Positions 13,681 to 17,094 of a stretch of DNA of 17,094 bases are shown piece after piece. The DNA comes from Candidatus Izemoplasmatales bacterium (GTDB lineage: Bacteria; Bacillota_I; Bacilli_A; Izemoplasmatales; Hujiaoplasmataceae). A model generated the notes under the pieces. The model was not told the DNA's origin. It worked only from the letters and a program-made list of their open reading frames with translations, and did not search any database. The DNA lies in contig JAQUZK010000009.1 in assembly GCA_028691335.1 (NCBI GenBank), positions 1 to 17,094 of the forward strand. Reading direction: 5' to 3'. The position numbers were made by a program, and so were the translations under genes. How positions within the stretch are numbered: the stretch's first letter is position 1; the number at the start of each line of letters is the position of its first letter.

Positions 13681-16032
13681 TTGAGAGAAATTAGCGTAAG
13701 CGTTAAAGAAATTGTTGAATTAATCTATGGCTCTGGGAATATTTCCAGCGCTAAAAACTTAATGACTAGAGCTCAAGAAGGAACAGAAATACACAAATAT
13801 TGGCAAAATCAATATAAAGAGAATGATAAAAAAGAAGTTGTTTGTCAAATACTTTATGAAACAGAAGACCTAGTTTTAGAAATATCTGGCCGCATTGATG
13901 GGGTTCTTTTTGAAAATGGCCAGATATTTATTGAAGAAATAAAGTCAACTCATTTAGATTTAGATCAACTTGAAATTGATACTACACCAAGTCATAGTGC
14001 CCAAGCTAAAGTTTATGCATATATTTATTTAGTTACCAATAATCTCAAAAAAATCAATGTAGTATTAACATACATCCATGTAGATGACTTAAAGACAAAA
14101 AGATTTGAAAAGAGTTACACAAAGAAGCAATTAGAAACTTTCTATGAAAAAACTATTAATAAATACTTGGATTGGCAAGGAAAAATAGTAGAACACGAAA
14201 ACTATAGACAGAAGTCTATTATCGGTTTAGAGTTTCCGTTTTCTGAGTATCGTTTGAATCAACGTGAGATGATGGCTTATATATATCGTAATATCTTAAA
14301 TAAAGGGAAACTATACTTAGAAGCTCCAACAGGTATTGGAAAGACTATAGCTTCTTTATTTGCTGGATTAAAAGCTATTAATAAGCCTAGACAAAAAATA
14401 TTTTATAACACAGCTAAGAATGATGGGAAAAAAGTTGTTATAGATACAATTAAGTTACTTGAGGAAAAAGGATTAGTAGCTAAAAGCATTGAGATCACTG
14501 CGAAGGATTCAATGTGTTTTTTAGAAAAAAGAGATTGTGATCCGGAAGTTTGTAAATACGCTAATGGATACTATAGTAGAGTATTTAAAACAATAGACGA
14601 TGTTTATAGTAATGAAAGTTTACTTACTAAAGAAGTAATTAAAAAATATGCAAAAAAGCATACTGTTTGTCCGTTTGAATTAAGTTTAGATTTATCGAAT
14701 TATGCTGATCTTATTGTCTGTGATTATAATTACGTATTTGATCCTATAGCTCATTTAATAAGATATTTTGAGGATAATAGATATAGTCCTATCCTTTTAT
14801 GCGATGAATCTCATAATTTGGTTGATAGATCAAGAAATATGTACTCGTCTAGTTTAAATGAAAGTCTGTTTAGTAAAGCTTTAGAAGTATCTAGATATTT
14901 AAAACCCGATCCAAGTTATGAGATTAATCAAATACTTGAAGTTTTTTCAGCTGCTAGAGTTTCGCTTTTAGAAGTAGACTTTGTAAGACAAGCAGAAGTA
15001 AATCCGACTTTATTGTTATTTCTTAGAAAATTATCTGTAAAGTTAGATAAAATATTTTCGGATGAGAAGATTAAATTTGAGCGTCAAGAATTACAAGATT
15101 TTTATTTTGAGGTAGTGAGATTTTTAAAGATTTATGATTTTTTTAATGATGAGTTTGTCTATGTTCTTGAAAGGTATGAAGAAGATATTATTATATCTAT
15201 CAAGTGTTTGAACGCCTCAAGTTTTATTAATGATACCATTGATAATTATTGTGAAGCGGCGACATTTTTTAGTGCGACATTATCACCAATGTTTTATTAT
15301 AAAAGTTTGATTACTTCTAATTTAGGAGAGGATATATCTTTGATATCCGATTTTAAACAAAGTAATTTATTGCTATTAGCAATTGATGATGTATCTACAA
15401 GGTATAAAGATAGAGATAATTCAATAGGTAAAATAGTTGAAGCTACAAAAGCGCTTGTAAATGGCAAAAAAGGGAATTATATATTATTTTTCCCTAGTTA
15501 TGCTTATTTAAATAAATTAGAAGGAATTTTATTAGAGGAAATAGAAAACGTTAATTTTATCTCCCAAAAAAGAAATATGTTTTCTCAAGAAAGAGAAAAC
15601 ATGATGAATCTTTTTTCTGAAGATAGCGATGTGAGTCAAGTCTTCTTATTTGTGATGGGTGGTATTTTTGGTGAGTCTATCGATTTAATAGGTGACTTGC
15701 TTAGTGGAGTTTTAATAGTAGGAGTAGGATTGCCTGCGATTGCGCCATTTAATAATATTTTAAAATCTCATTATGATTTATCATTTAATAATGGTTTTGA
15801 TTACGCTTATACTTACCCTGGATTAAATAAGGTTATTCAGGCTGTTGGTAGAGTTATTAGGACAAAGACGGATAGAGGAGTAGCTTTACTTTTGGATGAT
15901 AGATTTACATCTAGGAAGTATTTAAAACTATATCCTAAGTCTTGGAGTCACTTAAGTGTTATTAATGATATGAAAGAGTTGGGAAAAATGATTAAAGATT
16001 TTTGGAGTGATGAAAATGAAATTATTAACTAA
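13681..16032 (+). CDS. Cas4/RecB-like nuclease fused to Fe-S DinG/XPD-family DNA helicase
   Basis: This 783-aa protein probably acts in DNA repair or replication-intermediate processing. The N-terminal domain (about 1-180) has a PD-(D/E)xK nuclease core: D73 in GRIDG, E86-x-K88 in EEIKS, and Q108-x3-Y112 as in RecB/Cas4 nucleases. The superfamily 2 helicase follows with Walker A APTGIGKT (K221), DESH (375-378), SATLSP and motif VI QAVGRVIR (720-727). Between Walker A and DESH lie four cysteines, C279, C286, C291 and C330, placed as the 4Fe-4S ligands of XPD/DinG/FancJ helicases. The three Cas4 C-terminal cysteines are not evident in the nuclease part. The start is TTG, and the gene overlaps the next one by 17 bp. 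A stand-alone nuclease-helicase is more likely than a CRISPR role, since no cas gene or array is near. Confidence 0.85.
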   Translation: MREISVSVKEIVELIYGSGNISSAKNLMTRAQEGTEIHKYWQNQYKENDKKEVVCQILYETEDLVLEISGRIDGVLFENGQIFIEEIKSTHLDLDQLEIDTTPSHSAQAKVYAYIYLVTNNLKKINVVLTYIHVDDLKTKRFEKSYTKKQLETFYEKTINKYLDWQGKIVEHENYRQKSIIGLEFPFSEYRLNQREMMAYIYRNILNKGKLYLEAPTGIGKTIASLFAGLKAINKPRQKIFYNTAKNDGKKVVIDTIKLLEEKGLVAKSIEITAKDSMCFLEKRDCDPEVCKYANGYYSRVFKTIDDVYSNESLLTKEVIKKYAKKHTVCPFELSLDLSNYADLIVCDYNYVFDPIAHLIRYFEDNRYSPILLCDESHNLVDRSRNMYSSSLNESLFSKALEVSRYLKPDPSYEINQILEVFSAARVSLLEVDFVRQAEVNPTLLLFLRKLSVKLDKIFSDEKIKFERQELQDFYFEVVRFLKIYDFFNDEFVYVLERYEEDIIISIKCLNASSFINDTIDNYCEAATFFSATLSPMFYYKSLITSNLGEDISLISDFKQSNLLLLAIDDVSTRYKDRDNSIGKIVEATKALVNGKKGNYILFFPSYAYLNKLEGILLEEIENVNFISQKRNMFSQERENMMNLFSEDSDVSQVFLFVMGGIFGESIDLIGDLLSGVLIVGVGLPAIAPFNNILKSHYDLSFNNGFDYAYTYPGLNKVIQAVGRVIRTKTDRGVALLLDDRFTSRKYLKLYPKSWSHLSVINDMKELGKMIKDFWSDENEIIN
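13880..13929. repeat. 12-bp perfect inverted repeat inside the nuclease domain coding region
   Basis: AAATATCTGGCC (13880-13891) and GGCCAGATATTT (13918-13929) are exact inverted copies 26 bases apart, so the mRNA could form a strong hairpin about 200 bases after the start codon. The arms flank the codons of nuclease residues D73 to E85. There is no T tract, so it is not a standard terminator. Confidence 0.6.
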
Positions 16033-16942
16033 GAGGATTTTAAAAACAGTTATATTTTTATTTTTGAGTGTATTCATGTTATTGTCAATAATAAATGCCC
16101 CGTGGGTTTTCGTTAGTTCAAAAACTACGGATACTGACTATAGTAATTGGATGAATGAAAACCTAGAAGAAGAGATAAAGGTCGTTAATATAGCGATGAT
16201 TGGTGCTCACGATGCTTTTTCAGCTGATATTGATATTTGGAGTGATGTTGACAATAACTCATCAGATGGGTTAATGCAAGGTACGGTGGGAAAGTTTATT
16301 AAAGGTTTTTCTATTAGACAATCAAAAACTCAAGTAACAGGACCTAAGGAACTATTAGAATCTGGAGTAAGATATTTTGATATGAGAATATCATATAACG
16401 AAAAAGATAATAGCTACTATACAGTTCATAATTACTTTTCATCGCCTGTTGAAGAGGTTTTACTAGAAATTAGTAATTTTCTAAAGCAAAAACCAGGAGA
16501 ATTCATTATAATAGACCTCCAACATGTTTATGGAGTTAATTATGATAATCAAGAAGATTTCAACGCTATATACGAGCTGTTTTTAAATAGCGGAATTATT
16601 GATTTTGCTTATCAAAATAATTTAAAAAATTTAGAAGATATTGATTATGGCGATATTACTAAAAATCAATCCGAGTCGGGTTTGTTAATATTTTCAAAAT
16701 TTAAAACTGATAATCTTTTCTTTTGGGACTATGATAAAAATATAAGGTCCTCTTGGGCTAATGAAGATGAGCTTGATCAAATTATAGATTTTTTAATACT
16801 AGAAAGTGAATATATTAAAGAAAATCAAGATGTTAAATCTAAACTGAGGATAATGCAGGCAGTTGCGACTATGGAAATGAGTGTCTCAGGCGTTCTAAGA
16901 AGTTTTCAGGATTGGTCATTGTTTAAATCTTTTAGAATATGA
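16016..16942 (+). CDS. Membrane-anchored PI-PLC-like phosphodiesterase, C-terminus truncated by frameshift
   Basis: This open frame gives 308 aa of a phosphatidylinositol-specific phospholipase C-like protein. An N-terminal hydrophobic helix (about 8-30) after basic residues is a signal or anchor without a lipobox Cys, placing the enzyme outside the membrane. The X-domain features are IGAHDA with H65 and D66, RYFDMR (119-124) and TVHN with H138, corresponding to the two catalytic histidines and nearby Asp/Arg of bacterial PI-PLCs. The strand FIIIDLQHV follows. The frame ends in TGA at 16940-16942 after SLFKSFRI, but the natural C-terminus continues in the +1 frame, so this end is probably not native. 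Of GTG 16007, ATG 16010 and ATG 16016, the last has the best spacing from GGAG (16004-16007). It overlaps the helicase gene by 17 bp, suggesting coupled translation. Confidence 0.75.
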   Translation: MKLLTKRILKTVIFLFLSVFMLLSIINAPWVFVSSKTTDTDYSNWMNENLEEEIKVVNIAMIGAHDAFSADIDIWSDVDNNSSDGLMQGTVGKFIKGFSIRQSKTQVTGPKELLESGVRYFDMRISYNEKDNSYYTVHNYFSSPVEEVLLEISNFLKQKPGEFIIIDLQHVYGVNYDNQEDFNAIYELFLNSGIIDFAYQNNLKNLEDIDYGDITKNQSESGLLIFSKFKTDNLFFWDYDKNIRSSWANEDELDQIIDFLILESEYIKENQDVKSKLRIMQAVATMEMSVSGVLRSFQDWSLFKSFRI

Positions 16943-17060
16943 AAATCTGAAAGAGCTATTAATTGATATGCCAATTATGATGATTGACTATTCAAGCGAT
17001 ATCTTGATAATTGATAAAGCAATGGAAGTGATTATTGATTTTAATAAGTCTTACATTTAG
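16932..17060 (+). pseudogene. Out-of-frame C-terminal end of the PI-PLC-like gene
   Basis: Read from TTA at 16932 to TAG at 17058-17060, this stretch encodes LEYENLKELLIDMPIMMIDY and then about 22 more residues ending in DFNKSYI. The MP-I-M-M-IDY strand and closing helix fit the last strand of the PI-PLC barrel. Removing one T from the TTTT run at 16930-16933 joins it to the upstream frame (KS-LEYEN), giving about 347 aa. A real mutation, a sequencing or assembly error, or recoding could explain the break. Confidence 0.7.
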
Positions 17061-17094
17061 ATATCTAAAGATTTATACTCTATTGGTTTGAGTT

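Noticed and set aside
13681..14220. CRISPR adaptation Cas4
   Set aside because: There is no array, no cas1 or cas2, and the nuclease is fused to a DinG/XPD helicase; the three C-terminal Cas4 cysteines are not evident.
16940..16942. TGA read as Trp (Mycoplasma code) to extend the PLC-like protein
   Set aside because: Trp is written TGG across the window, and the frame past this TGA gives no PLC-like sequence, while the +1 frame does.
17061..17094. Last 34 bases after the PLC-like gene
   Set aside because: They are too short to judge; no complete terminator, promoter or start codon with a ribosome site is seen.

Overview
The window is AT-rich DNA that uses the standard bacterial code: every Trp visible in the conserved motifs is TGG, and no intact gene needs TGA read as a sense codon. 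Compact genes, strong GGAGG/GAGGTG ribosome sites, TATAAT-type promoters (often with a TGn extension) and short U-tailed terminators suggest a low-GC Bacillota or a Mollicutes-like lineage that keeps UGA as stop (Acholeplasma/Izemoplasma/Haloplasma type). That placement is inference. No rRNA, tRNA, CRISPR array, insertion sequence or phage gene was seen.

Layout. Positions 2-325 hold the 3' end of an ABC-transporter permease. A good promoter and a yybP-ykoY (Mn2+) riboswitch follow, controlling a 900-aa P2-type Ca2+/Mn2+-type ATPase (512-3214). Next come a small two-helix membrane protein (3283-3813), an SLC45-like MFS transporter with an unusual acidic extracellular insert (3934-5622), and, on the minus strand, a glycerophosphodiester phosphodiesterase (5664-6407) that shares a bidirectional terminator with the MFS gene. 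From 6552 all genes read rightward: an iron-type butanol dehydrogenase-like alcohol dehydrogenase, an alanine dehydrogenase behind a near-consensus CcpA cre site, an AmyE-type alpha-amylase lipoprotein, an extended SDR epimerase/reductase, a sialate O-acetylesterase-like protein that has lost its catalytic residues, a Cas4-like nuclease fused to an Fe-S DinG/XPD helicase, and a membrane-anchored PI-PLC-like phosphodiesterase broken by a frameshift near its 3' end.

Most genes form single-gene units, with their own promoter and usually their own terminator. The clear exception is the helicase-PLC pair, which overlaps by 17 bp. Functionally the window reads as housekeeping plus carbon metabolism: extracellular starch breakdown by the amylase, possible sugar uptake by the SLC45-like carrier, fermentative redox balance by the alcohol dehydrogenase, amino-acid catabolism under probable glucose repression by alanine dehydrogenase, lipid head-group breakdown by GDPD and the PLC-like protein, and metal detoxification by the riboswitch-controlled ATPase. 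No complete new multi-gene system is evident. The most unusual points are the loss of all catalytic elements in the SASA-like protein, an Arg15-to-Cys change in an otherwise canonical alanine dehydrogenase, EF-hand-like loops inside an MFS transporter, and the PLC frameshift.
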